This document shows, one piece after another, positions 1-5,741 of a stretch of 5,741 nt of DNA (positions within the stretch are counted from its first letter, which is position 1; the number at the start of each line of letters is the position of its first letter). The notes under the pieces were generated by a model. That model worked only from the letters and a program-made list of their open reading frames with translations. It was not told where the DNA came from and did not search any database. The stretch spans positions 1 to 5,741 of the forward strand of contig USJP01000126.1 in the NCBI GenBank assembly GCA_900555105.1, read 5' to 3'. The stretch is from an uncultured Coriobacteriaceae bacterium (GTDB taxonomy: Bacteria; Actinomycetota; Coriobacteriia; Coriobacteriales; UMGS124). The position numbers and the translations under genes are program-made.

Positions 1-308
1 CCCGCCACCTGCGCTTGCTAACTACGAAACACATCCAGCAGGTTGCTTGAGGGCTTTGGGGACTACTCACTTGCGAGCTTCCAGCAAACCACCGCGCTCG
101 CAGGCTGCCCAGGGTTTTCGCGCTCCCCTGCCTTTACCGGGAGATGCGCAAGGGGCCGGGGCTTTGTTCTGGCGCAGTTCCGCAGTGAGGGCTTGGGGCC
201 AAAGGCGCGTTGCATGCCTGCATGCTTAAGCGCGATTGGCCCCAAGCCCTCGGTACGAGGACTGTTTGAGCACAGAACCTTACCCGCCGCCCCGAGAAAG
301 GCCCCCGT
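1..308. other. Non-coding leader region upstream of nrdG
   Basis: I see no convincing gene here. Short open frames cross it, but they lack a ribosome binding site and recognisable motifs, and one runs straight through a perfect inverted repeat. The first 20 or 50 bases could be the end of an upstream gene (in-frame stops at 19-21 in one frame and 48-50 in another), but too little remains to identify it; an nrdD gene would be the expected partner. The stretch is rich in potential secondary structure: a 7-bp stem (72-78 with 96-102), a 5-bp stem (123-127 with 139-143) and the large inverted repeat at 187-251. A purine-rich AAAGG at 297-301, seven bases before the nrdG start, is the likely ribosome binding site. 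I could not match the region to a known riboswitch class. Confidence 0.6.
187..251. repeat. Long inverted repeat (perfect 16-bp arms), possible hairpin or dispersed element
   Basis: The left arm GAGGGCTTGGGGCCAA (187-202) is exactly the reverse complement of 236-251. Inside it the pairing can continue through CGCG (206-209 with 231-234) and two copies of the palindrome GCATGC (212-217 and 220-225) separated by two bases, so almost the whole 65 nt can fold. A related sequence, GAGGGCTTTGGGG, occurs as a direct copy at 49-61. No T-run follows the right arm, so a simple rho-independent terminator on the + strand is not supported. It could be an RNA element in the nrdG leader, a processing or stability hairpin after an upstream gene, or one copy of a dispersed palindromic repeat; the sequence alone does not decide. 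Confidence 0.8.
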
Positions 309-899
309 ATGAACTACGCCAACATCAAGTATTGCGACATCGCCAATGGCCCCGGTGTGCGTACGACGCTCTTTGTCTCGGGGTGCCGGGTGCATTGCCC
401 GGGGTGCTTCAACGAGGTGGCGTGGGACTTTTGTTCGGGCGAGGTGTTTGACGACGCGGTGGCGCAGCGCATCTGGGACAGCCTGGAGGCGCCATGGGTG
501 GAAGGCATCACGGTGCTGGGAGGGGAGCCCTTTGAGCCTGAGAACCAGGCGGCGCTGCGGCCGTTCCTCGAGGAGACGCGTCGTCGTTTCCCCGCCAAGA
601 GCATTTGGTGCTTCACGGGATACCTGCTTGACCGCGACATCCTGCCTGTGGGTGGTCGCAAACGCACGCCTGATACCGATGGCCTGCTCGCATGCCTTGA
701 CGTGCTGGTAGACGGGCCTTTCCTGCAGGCCGAGTACGACATCTCCCTGCGCTTCCGCGGCTCTGCCAACCAGCGCATCATCGACGTGCCTGCCACCCTC
801 GCTGCCTATCAAGCAGCTTTCTCCCACAACGAAGACCTCGCCGCCTTCTCGCCTGTCATCTGGCACGACCAGAAGCTCTACGAGACCCGCGGACTGTAG
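309..899 (+). CDS. nrdG: Anaerobic ribonucleoside-triphosphate reductase activating protein (NrdG)
   Basis: This is a 196-residue radical-SAM activase. In the known family it uses a [4Fe-4S] cluster and S-adenosylmethionine to create the glycyl radical on the class III ribonucleotide reductase NrdD, allowing deoxynucleotide synthesis without oxygen in the cytosol. The sequence shows the cluster motif CxxxCxxC (Cys26, Cys30, Cys33) just after NGPGVRTTLFVSG (13-25), the SAM-binding LGGEPF (70-75), the block DVLVDGPF (131-138) and the family signature LRFRGSANQRIID (147-159). The length fits the short activase form. The ATG is chosen because AAAGG lies 7 bases upstream and the protein starts at the usual distance from the NGPG motif. 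NrdD is not in the window; at least about 260 bases of non-coding sequence lie upstream, so tight coupling to nrdD is not visible. A strong terminator follows at 982-1013. Confidence 0.95.
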   Translation: MNYANIKYCDIANGPGVRTTLFVSGCRVHCPGCFNEVAWDFCSGEVFDDAVAQRIWDSLEAPWVEGITVLGGEPFEPENQAALRPFLEETRRRFPAKSIWCFTGYLLDRDILPVGGRKRTPDTDGLLACLDVLVDGPFLQAEYDISLRFRGSANQRIIDVPATLAAYQAAFSHNEDLAAFSPVIWHDQKLYETRGL

Positions 900-924
900 T
901 CACGCAACACGTCACGCCAGGCAA

Positions 925-963
925 TTAACTCGGTTCCTCCCGACTCGGATAAAACCGAGTTAA
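925..963. repeat. 11-bp inverted repeat between nrdG and its terminator
   Basis: TTAACTCGGTT (925-935) pairs perfectly with AACCGAGTTAA (953-963) across a 17-nt loop. The loop carries another ACTCGG (943-948) that can pair instead with CCGAGT (955-960) across a 6-nt loop, so two mutually exclusive hairpins are possible. No T-run follows on the + strand and only TT follows on the - strand. It lies in the 132-bp gap between the convergent nrdG and MATE genes. It may be a 3'-end stability hairpin, a back-up terminator for either gene, or a protein-binding palindrome. Confidence 0.75.
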
Positions 964-981
964 ACTCAGATATGTCGTTTG

Positions 982-1020
982 AGCAGGATGCCCTCCTTGG
1001 AGAGCATCCTGCTTTTCTAT
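982..1020 (+). terminator. Rho-independent terminator of nrdG
   Basis: AGCAGGATGC (982-991) pairs perfectly with GCATCCTGCT (1004-1013), and the loop can pair further (CTCC 993-996 with GGAG 999-1002). The stem runs directly into TTTTCTAT at 1013-1020 on the + strand, the classical layout for a terminator 83 bases past the nrdG stop. On the - strand the stem is followed by CAAACG rather than Ts, so it would serve the converging MATE gene only weakly. Confidence 0.87.
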
Positions 1021-1031
1021 GCGGCGTGCAG

Positions 1032-2453
1032 CTACGAGACGGCCACTTCTGCCTGGACTCCCTGTGTCAGGCGTTCTTCGACTCGGGTGAGCCTGCGGCG
1101 CCAGCCGCCGCGCAGGTAGTAGATCAGGCTCACAAGGCCCGTTGTGGTCCAAGACACGGGGTAGGCCATGGCCACGCCGAGGGCGCCGGGCATGAAGGTG
1201 CTGGCCCCGAAGATCCACGCCACGCGCAGCAGGCACACGCCCACGACGATGATGAGCATGGGTTTGAGCGTCTCGCCCGTGCCGCGCACCGCGCTTGTAA
1301 GCACTTGGGCGAAGATGAAGGGGAAGTATCCCGGCACAAGCATGTACAAAAACGTGAGCGTGTCAGGCAGAAGGCTCGCGTCCGAGGTGAAGATGCCTGA
1401 AATTTGGGGTGCGAACATCAGGATGAGTGCGGCAAGCGGCAGGGTGAAGGCGAAGCACATTCCCAGCGTTACCCACACGCTGCGCTTGGCGCGCGCTATG
1501 TCGCCGGCGCCATAGCATTGCCCCATGAAGGTCGTGGCCCCCAGGGAGAAGGCGTCCAGGACGAGCCACAACGCCATGTTGCACTTGCCGCACACGGCAA
1601 ACGCCGACACGATGTGGGTCCCGCACGCGTTCACGCCCGTCTGGATGACCATGTTGCTGATGGAGAACATGCTCATCTGGATGCCCGTGGGTAGGCCGAT
1701 GCCCACGACTTTGCCGAGCATCCTGCGCGAGAAGCCGATACGGCGCAGCTCGACGTGGTAGGCCTCTTGAGAGCGGACGAGCGTCACCATGACGAGTATG
1801 CCGCTGACGGCGATGGCAATCACCGTTGCGCTGGCAGACCCAGCCACGCCCCATCCGAGCACGACGACGAAGAGCACCTCGAGGGCGATGTTGACAAGCG
1901 AGCAGGCGATGAGGAAGTAGAAGGGCCGCTTCGAGTCACCCACGGAGCGCAGGATGGACGCTCCCATGTTGTACATCATCATGAACGTCATGCCGATGAG
2001 CTGGATGCGGACAAAGGTGAGCGCGTATTCCATGTTTTCCGGCGGCGTTTGCATGAGGCGCAAGAGCGGCTCAGCCAGAGGCAGCCCTACGACTGTGATG
2101 AGCAGGCCCACTGCCAGGGCGAACGCGAGGGCGGTGTGCACGGCCTCGCTCACGCGCTTCTTGTCGCCGGCTCCCCAGTATTGGCTGATGATGATGGTCG
2201 CGCCTGTTGACAGACCCACGAAGAAGTCGATGAACAGGCTGAGCAGGGGCTGGGTCGAGTCGACCGCACCCAGGGCGGCCGAGCCCACGGCATGTCCCAC
2301 CACGGCGGCGTCCACGTAGTAATAGAGCTGCTGGAACAGGTTGCCGCCCATGATGGGCAAAACGAAGAGCAGGACTTTCTTCCATACCGGACCGTGCAGG
2401 ATGTCGAGAGCTTTCTTCTCGCCGCCCTTCTTGGGCCACGTCTTCTTCGCCAT
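1032..2453 (-). CDS. MATE family efflux transporter
   Basis: This 473-residue polytopic membrane protein has the size and repeated-half design of the multidrug and toxic compound extrusion (MATE) family, which exports drugs or metabolites in exchange for Na+ or H+. A positively charged cytosolic N-terminus precedes about twelve hydrophobic segments. The first helix carries VLPIMGGNLFQQLYYYVDAA with the usual D at the helix end. The family's paired loop motifs appear once in each half: SQYWGAGDKKRV in the N-half and GQCYGAGDIARAKRS in the C-half. VRGTGETLKPM late in the protein mirrors LRSVGDSKRPF in the first half. The ATG follows the upstream aldo/keto reductase stop by 3 bp, with GGGA 6 bases before it inside that gene's end, so the two are co-transcribed and probably translationally coupled. 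The substrate cannot be told from sequence. The C-terminal 25 residues are a charged cytosolic tail. Confidence 0.93.
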   Translation of the reverse strand: MAKKTWPKKGGEKKALDILHGPVWKKVLLFVLPIMGGNLFQQLYYYVDAAVVGHAVGSAALGAVDSTQPLLSLFIDFFVGLSTGATIIISQYWGAGDKKRVSEAVHTALAFALAVGLLITVVGLPLAEPLLRLMQTPPENMEYALTFVRIQLIGMTFMMMYNMGASILRSVGDSKRPFYFLIACSLVNIALEVLFVVVLGWGVAGSASATVIAIAVSGILVMVTLVRSQEAYHVELRRIGFSRRMLGKVVGIGLPTGIQMSMFSISNMVIQTGVNACGTHIVSAFAVCGKCNMALWLVLDAFSLGATTFMGQCYGAGDIARAKRSVWVTLGMCFAFTLPLAALILMFAPQISGIFTSDASLLPDTLTFLYMLVPGYFPFIFAQVLTSAVRGTGETLKPMLIIVVGVCLLRVAWIFGASTFMPGALGVAMAYPVSWTTTGLVSLIYYLRGGWRRRLTRVEERLTQGVQAEVAVS

Positions 2454-2456
2454 GAC

Positions 2457-3488
2457 TTATCCCACGCTTACCTCTCCGGCCAGGACGCGCAGGTAGTCGG
2501 CGCGGTTTGCCTTGAGGAGCCGGGGGATGGGCAGCTCGTAGGGGCAGCGCGTCATGCACAGGCCGCATTCCACGCAGGAGTCGACCTTGGCCATCTCGGC
2601 CTGCCAGTGCTCGGAGAGCCATGCCTGGGAGGGTGCGCGGCGCAGCATCAGGCTCATGCGGGCGCACTGGTTGATGGCGATGTGCATGGGGCACGGCATG
2701 CAGTAGCCGCAGCCGCGGCAGAAGTTGCCCGTGAGCTCGGCGCGCTCCCGTTCGATGAAGGCGAGCGTCTCCTCGTCGAGCGCGGGCGTGCCCTGCCCCA
2801 TGTAGGAGAGCCACTCGTCGAGTTCGGATTCCTTTTGCACGCCCCAGATGGGCACGACGTTGTCGAACTTGGTCATGTAGGCCATGCAGGCGCGGGAGTT
2901 GTGCAGCAGGCCTCCTGCCAGGCCTTTCATGGCGATGAAGCCCATGTTCGCCTCGGCGCAGGCCTCAACGAGCGCCTCTTCGCGAGGAGTCGCCAGGTAG
3001 GAGAGGGGGAACTGCAGCGTCTCGTACAGGCCACTCGCCACGGCGTCCTCGGCTACGCCGATCTTGTGCGCGGTGATGGCGATGTGGCCGACCTTGCCCT
3101 GGCGCTTGAACTCCTGCATCGCCTCGTACATGCCTGTGCCGTCGCCGGGGCGGTACACTCGGTCGGCGCAATGGAACTGGTAGATGTCCACGTGGTCGGT
3201 CTTGAGCAGGGCAAGCGAGGTCTCGAGGTCGGAGGCGAGGCCGGCGGGGTCCTTTGCGCCCGACTTGGTGGCGATGGTCACACGGTCGCGCATGCCTTCG
3301 AAGGCGATGCCCACCTTCTCCTCGGAGTCGGAGTAGGCGCGCGCGGTGTCGAAGAAGGTCATGCCGCCCTCGTAGGCGCGGCGCAACAGCCTGACGGCCT
3401 CGTTGGTTGAGATGCGCTGGATGGGAAGGGCGCCGAAGGCGCTCTGCGGCGTCGTGATGCCGGTCGAGCCGAGCGTGATGGTCTTCAT
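2457..3488 (-). CDS. Aldo/keto reductase with C-terminal 4Fe-4S ferredoxin-like domain
   Basis: This is a 343-residue cytosolic oxidoreductase. Residues 1 to about 245 form an aldo/keto reductase barrel that in the family uses NAD(P)H to reduce carbonyls; the catalytic tetrad is visible as Asp47 (FFDTA), Tyr52 (AYSDSE), Lys75 (ATKSG) and His106 (QFHCAD). Residues about 255-320 add two iron-sulfur motifs: Cys257, 260, 263 and 266 (CRGCGYCMPCP), and Cys305, 308, 311 and 315 (CVECGLCMTRCP). This architecture is common in anaerobes, where the clusters presumably pass electrons to or from the nicotinamide site. The reading frame is open up to 3656, but the start at 3488 is chosen because AGAGGA sits 7 bases upstream, MKTITLGSTGI is the normal family N-terminus, and a longer form would run into the divergent gene. 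It leads a two-gene unit with the MATE transporter. The natural substrate is unknown. Confidence 0.93.
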   Translation of the reverse strand: MKTITLGSTGITTPQSAFGALPIQRISTNEAVRLLRRAYEGGMTFFDTARAYSDSEEKVGIAFEGMRDRVTIATKSGAKDPAGLASDLETSLALLKTDHVDIYQFHCADRVYRPGDGTGMYEAMQEFKRQGKVGHIAITAHKIGVAEDAVASGLYETLQFPLSYLATPREEALVEACAEANMGFIAMKGLAGGLLHNSRACMAYMTKFDNVVPIWGVQKESELDEWLSYMGQGTPALDEETLAFIERERAELTGNFCRGCGYCMPCPMHIAINQCARMSLMLRRAPSQAWLSEHWQAEMAKVDSCVECGLCMTRCPYELPIPRLLKANRADYLRVLAGEVSVG

Positions 3489-3549
3489 GGTGGGTTCCTC
3501 TCCCCAGCCCCAATACATATACATAAAAGGGTACCATCTGGGAGCTTGA
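3489..3549. promoter_or_regulatory. Divergent promoter region between the aldo/keto reductase and the Gx-like gene
   Basis: This 61-bp gap between two divergent genes holds the most AT-rich stretch in the window (3511-3528), including a direct repeat ATACAT ATACAT (3513-3524). For the rightward operon TATACA (3518-3523) is a fair -10 box, though the -35 position 17 bp upstream (TTCCTC) is poor. For the leftward genes TATGTA (minus strand, 3525-3520) is a candidate -10 with TTCAAG (3550-3545) as a weak -35 at 19-bp spacing. The two candidate -10 boxes overlap, so initiation in the two directions could compete. This is inference from base composition and layout. Confidence 0.45.
3496..3501 (-). 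promoter_or_regulatory. Ribosome binding site deciding the aldo/keto reductase start
   Basis: On the minus strand AGAGGA, within GGGGAGAGGAA (3495-3505), lies 7 bases before the ATG at 3488. It is the best Shine-Dalgarno match in this area and argues against the longer open frame beginning at 3656. Confidence 0.75.
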
Positions 3550-4476
3550 ATGTATGGAGGCAAACGGGGGGTGTGGCACTTGGCAAGGGGAACGGCGCGG
3601 GGCATGTCGGCGCTTGAAGTCGCAACATACGGGTTGCTCGCCGCTGTGGCGCTCATCTTCGGCTACGTCGAGGTGCTCTTCCCGCTGCCTTTGCCCGTGC
3701 CGGGCATCAAGCTCGGCTTGGGCAACATCGTAGTGCTCTTTGCGCTGGCGGGCTTTGGTTGGCGGGCAGGTCTTGCCATCGCCCTCGTGAAGGTCGTGGT
3801 GTCGGCGCTGCTCTTCGGTAACCCCATGGTTCTCATGTACAGTGCGGGCGGTGCGGCGCTGAGCTTTGCGGCCATGTGGGTGGCGCTGCATTGGAGCCGC
3901 TTGAGCATCGTAGGCGTTTCTATGGTGGGTGGTGTCTTTCACATGGTGGGCCAGCTTGCGGTGGTCGCCTTTACGTTCTCGTCGTATGTCGCCCTGGTCT
4001 ACCTGCCTGTTTTGATGATTTCTGGCCTTGTGACGGGTTTGCTCACGGGCTATGTGTGCCGCCTGGTGATACGCACCACGGCCAAGTCGAATCTCTTCAA
4101 GAGCCGTGCGCGCGAGCTTGCGCGGCGGGAAGGCGCAGTGAAGGTGCCCGCAGCCCGCGAGGCAATGTCCGCCACGGAGAGCACCGCCAAATCAGCCTCT
4201 GTTTGTGAGGCGGCGCTAGTCACAAAGGGCGCTGTCAGACCACCCTTCGTCTGTGGGGCGGCGCTTGGCACAGAGAGCACCGCCAAGCCGGCCCCTGTTT
4301 GTGAGGAGGTGCTAGCCACAGAGAGCGCCGTCAAGCCGAACCCTGCCCGCGAGGTGGCGTCTGATGCGTGCGAGGTGGCGCCTGCCGCAAAGTGCGCGGA
4401 CGTCCCTGCGCCGTGCGCGGCACCTGAAACCGATGAGTCGAACGACCAGTTTGAAACGAGTGAATCCCATGTTTAA
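3550..4476 (+). CDS. Gx transporter / heptaprenyl diphosphate synthase component I-like membrane protein with repeat tail
   Basis: Residues about 19-175 form a small multi-helix membrane protein of the family named heptaprenyl diphosphate synthase component I or Gx transporter. Signs are VATYGLLAAVALIFGYVEVL (24-43), the hallmark PGIKLGLGN (51-59), then LLFGNPM (88-93) and YSAGGAALSF (97-106) before further helices. Despite the name, the fold resembles small-molecule uptake subunits, and no prenyltransferase DDxxD motif is present. The family is usually about 170-190 residues. Here a basic stretch (180-192) leads into an extra tail of over 110 residues, rich in Ala, Glu and Pro, built from 16-residue repeats (193-272) and ending acidic. 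The start is uncertain: ATG 3550 has GGGAG 5 bases upstream, but homology begins near ATG 3604, and GTG 3571 also has a GGAGG upstream. The 3' end overlaps apbE by 8 bp, so they form one operon. Confidence 0.85.
   Translation: MYGGKRGVWHLARGTARGMSALEVATYGLLAAVALIFGYVEVLFPLPLPVPGIKLGLGNIVVLFALAGFGWRAGLAIALVKVVVSALLFGNPMVLMYSAGGAALSFAAMWVALHWSRLSIVGVSMVGGVFHMVGQLAVVAFTFSSYVALVYLPVLMISGLVTGLLTGYVCRLVIRTTAKSNLFKSRARELARREGAVKVPAAREAMSATESTAKSASVCEAALVTKGAVRPPFVCGAALGTESTAKPAPVCEEVLATESAVKPNPAREVASDACEVAPAAKCADVPAPCAAPETDESNDQFETSESHV
4126..4365 (+). repeat. Five tandem 48-bp in-frame repeats in the tail of the Gx-like protein
   Basis: Five consecutive 16-codon units begin at 4126, 4174, 4222, 4270 and 4318. 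Their products begin REGAVK, TESTAK, TKGAVR, TESTAK and TESAVK, and most end in a Cys/Arg-Glu/Gly-Ala/Glu-(Ala/Val) block. Units 2 and 4 are nearest each other (about 40 of 48 bases match by eye), while units 1, 3 and 5 share a GAVK/SAVK-type start, giving an A-B-A-B-A order with a 96-bp higher period. A 21-bp partial copy of the end of unit 5 (CGCGAGGTGGCG then TGCGAGGTGGCG) follows immediately, and a degenerate sixth unit may extend to about 4420. Because the unit is a multiple of three, copy-number change would keep the frame and the downstream overlap with apbE. Confidence 0.85.
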
Positions 4477-5578
4477 CGCAAAAAAGACCTCTCAAGCTTC
4501 GCTGGGCCCGCGCATCGACCGACGTGCCTTCTGCGGCATGGCGCTCATGGGCGGGCTTGGCCTCATCGGCCTGGCCGGTGGCCGTCTGGCCGACGCTGCA
4601 GAAAGTTCCGACAAGCAGGGCGGCGCCGCCACCGCTGAAGCGCAGGCCGAGCCTGTCAAGGCTTCGACGTTTGCCTTCAACACGCTTGTGAACATCACGG
4701 CATATGGCGTGGATGCCGACGTGGTCGCTTCGTGCATCAAAGACTGTGCGATGTACGAGGACCTTTTCTCTGCCCGCAAAGAGGGTGCCGAGATCGTGCG
4801 CATCAACGAGGCGGGCGGCGAACCTGTGGAGGTAAGCGCCGACACGGCAGACCTCATCGCCGCCGGTCTTGAGTACGGCCGCCAGACCGATGGAGCCTTC
4901 GACATCACCATTGGCTCGGTGAGCCTGCTGTGGGACTTCATCAACGCCGTGAAGCCCACCGACGAGGAAATCGCCGAAGGCCTCAAGCATATCGACTACA
5001 CCCAGGTTGTGCTCGATGGTACGACGGTCACCATGGGCGACCCCGAGGCGCGCCTCGATTTGGGCGGCATCGCCAAGGGCTGGATCGCCGCGCGCCTGGT
5101 AGACAAGCTTGAGCAGGCGGGATGCACGTCGGGTCTGGTGGACCTGGGCACCTCGAGCGTCTATGCCATCGGTTCCAAGCCCGATGGAAGCCCCTGGCGC
5201 GTGGGCCTGCGCGACCCCAAGGACTCGATGAGCTCGCTTGCCGGCGTGGTGGAGATTTGCGACGAGGCCATCACCTCTAGCGGCCTGTACGACCAGGAGT
5301 TCGAGCTCGACGGGCAGAAGTACTGGCATATCCTCGATCCGAAGACCGGCTATCCGGCTCAGACGGACATGCTCGGTGTCACGCTCATCGGTACCGATCC
5401 CATGCAGGGCGATGCCCTGTCCACCACCCTGTCGGTCATGGGCATCGAGGAGGGTTCGGCCTGGGTTGAGAAGAACCATCCCGAGATTGCTGCCATGTTC
5501 GTGGACCAGTCCGACGAGGCGACGTTTGCCAATGGGTTTGAGTCGCACGGCTACATGGCCGTTAAAAATACGAAGTAG
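4469..5578 (+). CDS. apbE: FAD:protein FMN transferase (ApbE), Tat-exported
   Basis: The 369-residue product belongs to the ApbE family, Mg2+-dependent enzymes that split FAD and attach FMN through a phosphoester bond to Ser/Thr of exported redox proteins. Visible motifs in order are DGAFDITIGSVSLLWDF (141-157), LDLGGIAKG (196-204), TSSGLYD (269-275), HILDPKTGYP (287-296) and GDALSTTLSVMG (314-325), where Asp315 is the expected metal ligand. The N-terminus reads DRRAFCGM (17-24) followed by a glycine/leucine-rich hydrophobic stretch and ADAA (41-44), a twin-arginine signal with likely cleavage near residue 44; Cys22 is not in a lipobox, so this is not an obvious lipoprotein. ATG 4469 is chosen because it overlaps the preceding stop by 8 bp and places the twin arginines normally; ATG 4433 (12 more residues) is possible, and neither has a strong ribosome binding site. 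It probably works with an exported flavoprotein not seen here. Confidence 0.93.
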   Translation: MFNAKKTSQASLGPRIDRRAFCGMALMGGLGLIGLAGGRLADAAESSDKQGGAATAEAQAEPVKASTFAFNTLVNITAYGVDADVVASCIKDCAMYEDLFSARKEGAEIVRINEAGGEPVEVSADTADLIAAGLEYGRQTDGAFDITIGSVSLLWDFINAVKPTDEEIAEGLKHIDYTQVVLDGTTVTMGDPEARLDLGGIAKGWIAARLVDKLEQAGCTSGLVDLGTSSVYAIGSKPDGSPWRVGLRDPKDSMSSLAGVVEICDEAITSSGLYDQEFELDGQKYWHILDPKTGYPAQTDMLGVTLIGTDPMQGDALSTTLSVMGIEEGSAWVEKNHPEIAAMFVDQSDEATFANGFESHGYMAVKNTK

Positions 5579-5584
5579 GACGCG

Positions 5585-5741
5585 ATGAAGACGAGCGAGG
5601 CACAGCGCAGGGCTTGGGACGGTGGCCGCAGCGGACGGCCTGCTCCGGCGTTTGACGACGCCGCCCATGGGTCGCGCGGGTGGGGCATTCGTCCGGCCGA
5701 CGTGGCCGTGGGTGCGACGACGCTATTTGCCGCGCTCGGCG
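5585..5741 (+). CDS. Start of a membrane-anchored protein, truncated by the window edge
   Basis: Only the first 52 codons are present and the frame is still open at the edge. The ATG follows the apbE stop by 6 bases, with AGGA (5577-5580) overlapping that stop 4 bases upstream, so it belongs to the same operon. Residues 1-35 are hydrophilic and rich in Arg, Gly and Ala; from GIRPADVAVGATTLFAALG (34-52) a hydrophobic stretch begins that looks like the first part of a transmembrane helix with the charged N-terminus inside. In related operons a NusG domain II-containing protein or an FMN-binding protein often sits here, and the RPADVAVG lead into a helix resembles the start of NusG domain II proteins, but the domain itself lies outside the window, so this identity is a guess. 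Confidence 0.7.
   Translation, partial: MKTSEAQRRAWDGGRSGRPAPAFDDAAHGSRGWGIRPADVAVGATTLFAALG

Noticed and set aside
1..308. Possible cobalamin riboswitch upstream of nrdG
   Set aside because: Such elements occur before some ribonucleotide reductase genes, but I could not find the conserved B12-box or its flanking consensus here.
43..312. 89-residue + strand frame whose TGA overlaps the nrdG ATG as ATGA
   Set aside because: It starts at TTG with no spaced ribosome binding site, reads straight through the perfect inverted repeat and shows no protein-like motifs. The overlap is suggestive of coupling but not enough to call a gene.
63..866. 267-residue open frame on the minus strand across nrdG
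   Set aside because: It is antisense to a clear nrdG gene, contains no recognisable domain and has the Arg/Gly/Ala-rich look of a GC-driven shadow frame.
2292..3410. 372-residue + strand frame opposite the MATE start and the aldo/keto reductase
   Set aside because: Both genes on the other strand have intact family motifs; this frame is His/Val/Gly-rich with no domain and is best explained by GC skew at codon positions.
3489..3656. 56-residue N-terminal extension of the aldo/keto reductase
   Set aside because: It has no family similarity, would overlap the divergent gene, and the internal ATG at 3488 has an excellent ribosome binding site.
4050..4334. 94-residue minus strand frame with repeated Ser/Ala/Val units
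   Set aside because: Its repeats are simply the complement of the in-frame 48-bp repeats of the Gx-like gene.
4529..4536. Lipoprotein attachment at Cys22 of ApbE
   Set aside because: The residues before the cysteine (RRAF) are not a lipobox, and the hydrophobic stretch lies after the cysteine, as expected for a twin-arginine signal.
4331..5668. 445-residue minus strand frame covering apbE
   Set aside because: It is antisense to apbE, which has all family motifs; the frame has no recognisable features.

Overview
The window looks like chromosomal DNA from a high-GC anaerobic bacterium, most plausibly a gut-type actinobacterium of the class Coriobacteriia (Eggerthella/Olsenella-like). This is inference: it rests on the GC-rich codon use, an oxygen-sensitive class III ribonucleotide reductase activase, a ferredoxin-type aldo/keto reductase and a Tat-exported flavin transferase. 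No rRNA, tRNA, CRISPR array, insertion sequence or phage gene is visible.

Layout. Bases 1-308 hold no convincing gene but carry a perfect 16-bp inverted repeat (187-202/236-251) in a larger 65-nt foldable unit. nrdG (309-899, +) follows and ends at a strong intrinsic terminator (982-1013). An 11-bp inverted repeat (925-935/953-963) sits between the stop codon and that terminator. A MATE-family efflux transporter (1032-2453, -) converges on nrdG. It is the second gene of a two-gene unit behind an aldo/keto reductase with two C-terminal iron-sulfur motifs (2457-3488, -); the two genes are 3 bp apart.

A short AT-richer gap (3489-3549) is a divergent promoter region. From it runs a rightward, tightly packed operon. 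It holds a Gx / heptaprenyl-diphosphate-synthase-component-I-like membrane protein with an unusual repeat-bearing C-terminal tail (3550-4476), an ApbE-type FAD:protein FMN transferase with a twin-arginine signal (4469-5578, 8-bp overlap), and the start of a third gene cut by the window edge (5585-5741+).

How the genes relate. The rightward operon looks like part of an extracytosolic flavinylation / redox module: ApbE attaches FMN to exported proteins, and Gx-type proteins often accompany such sets. The flavinylated target is not in the window. The leftward pair combines a cytosolic redox enzyme with a drug/metabolite exporter; their joint substrate cannot be read from sequence. The most unusual item is the 16-residue (48-bp) tandem repeat in the tail of the Gx protein, which alternates between two unit types.
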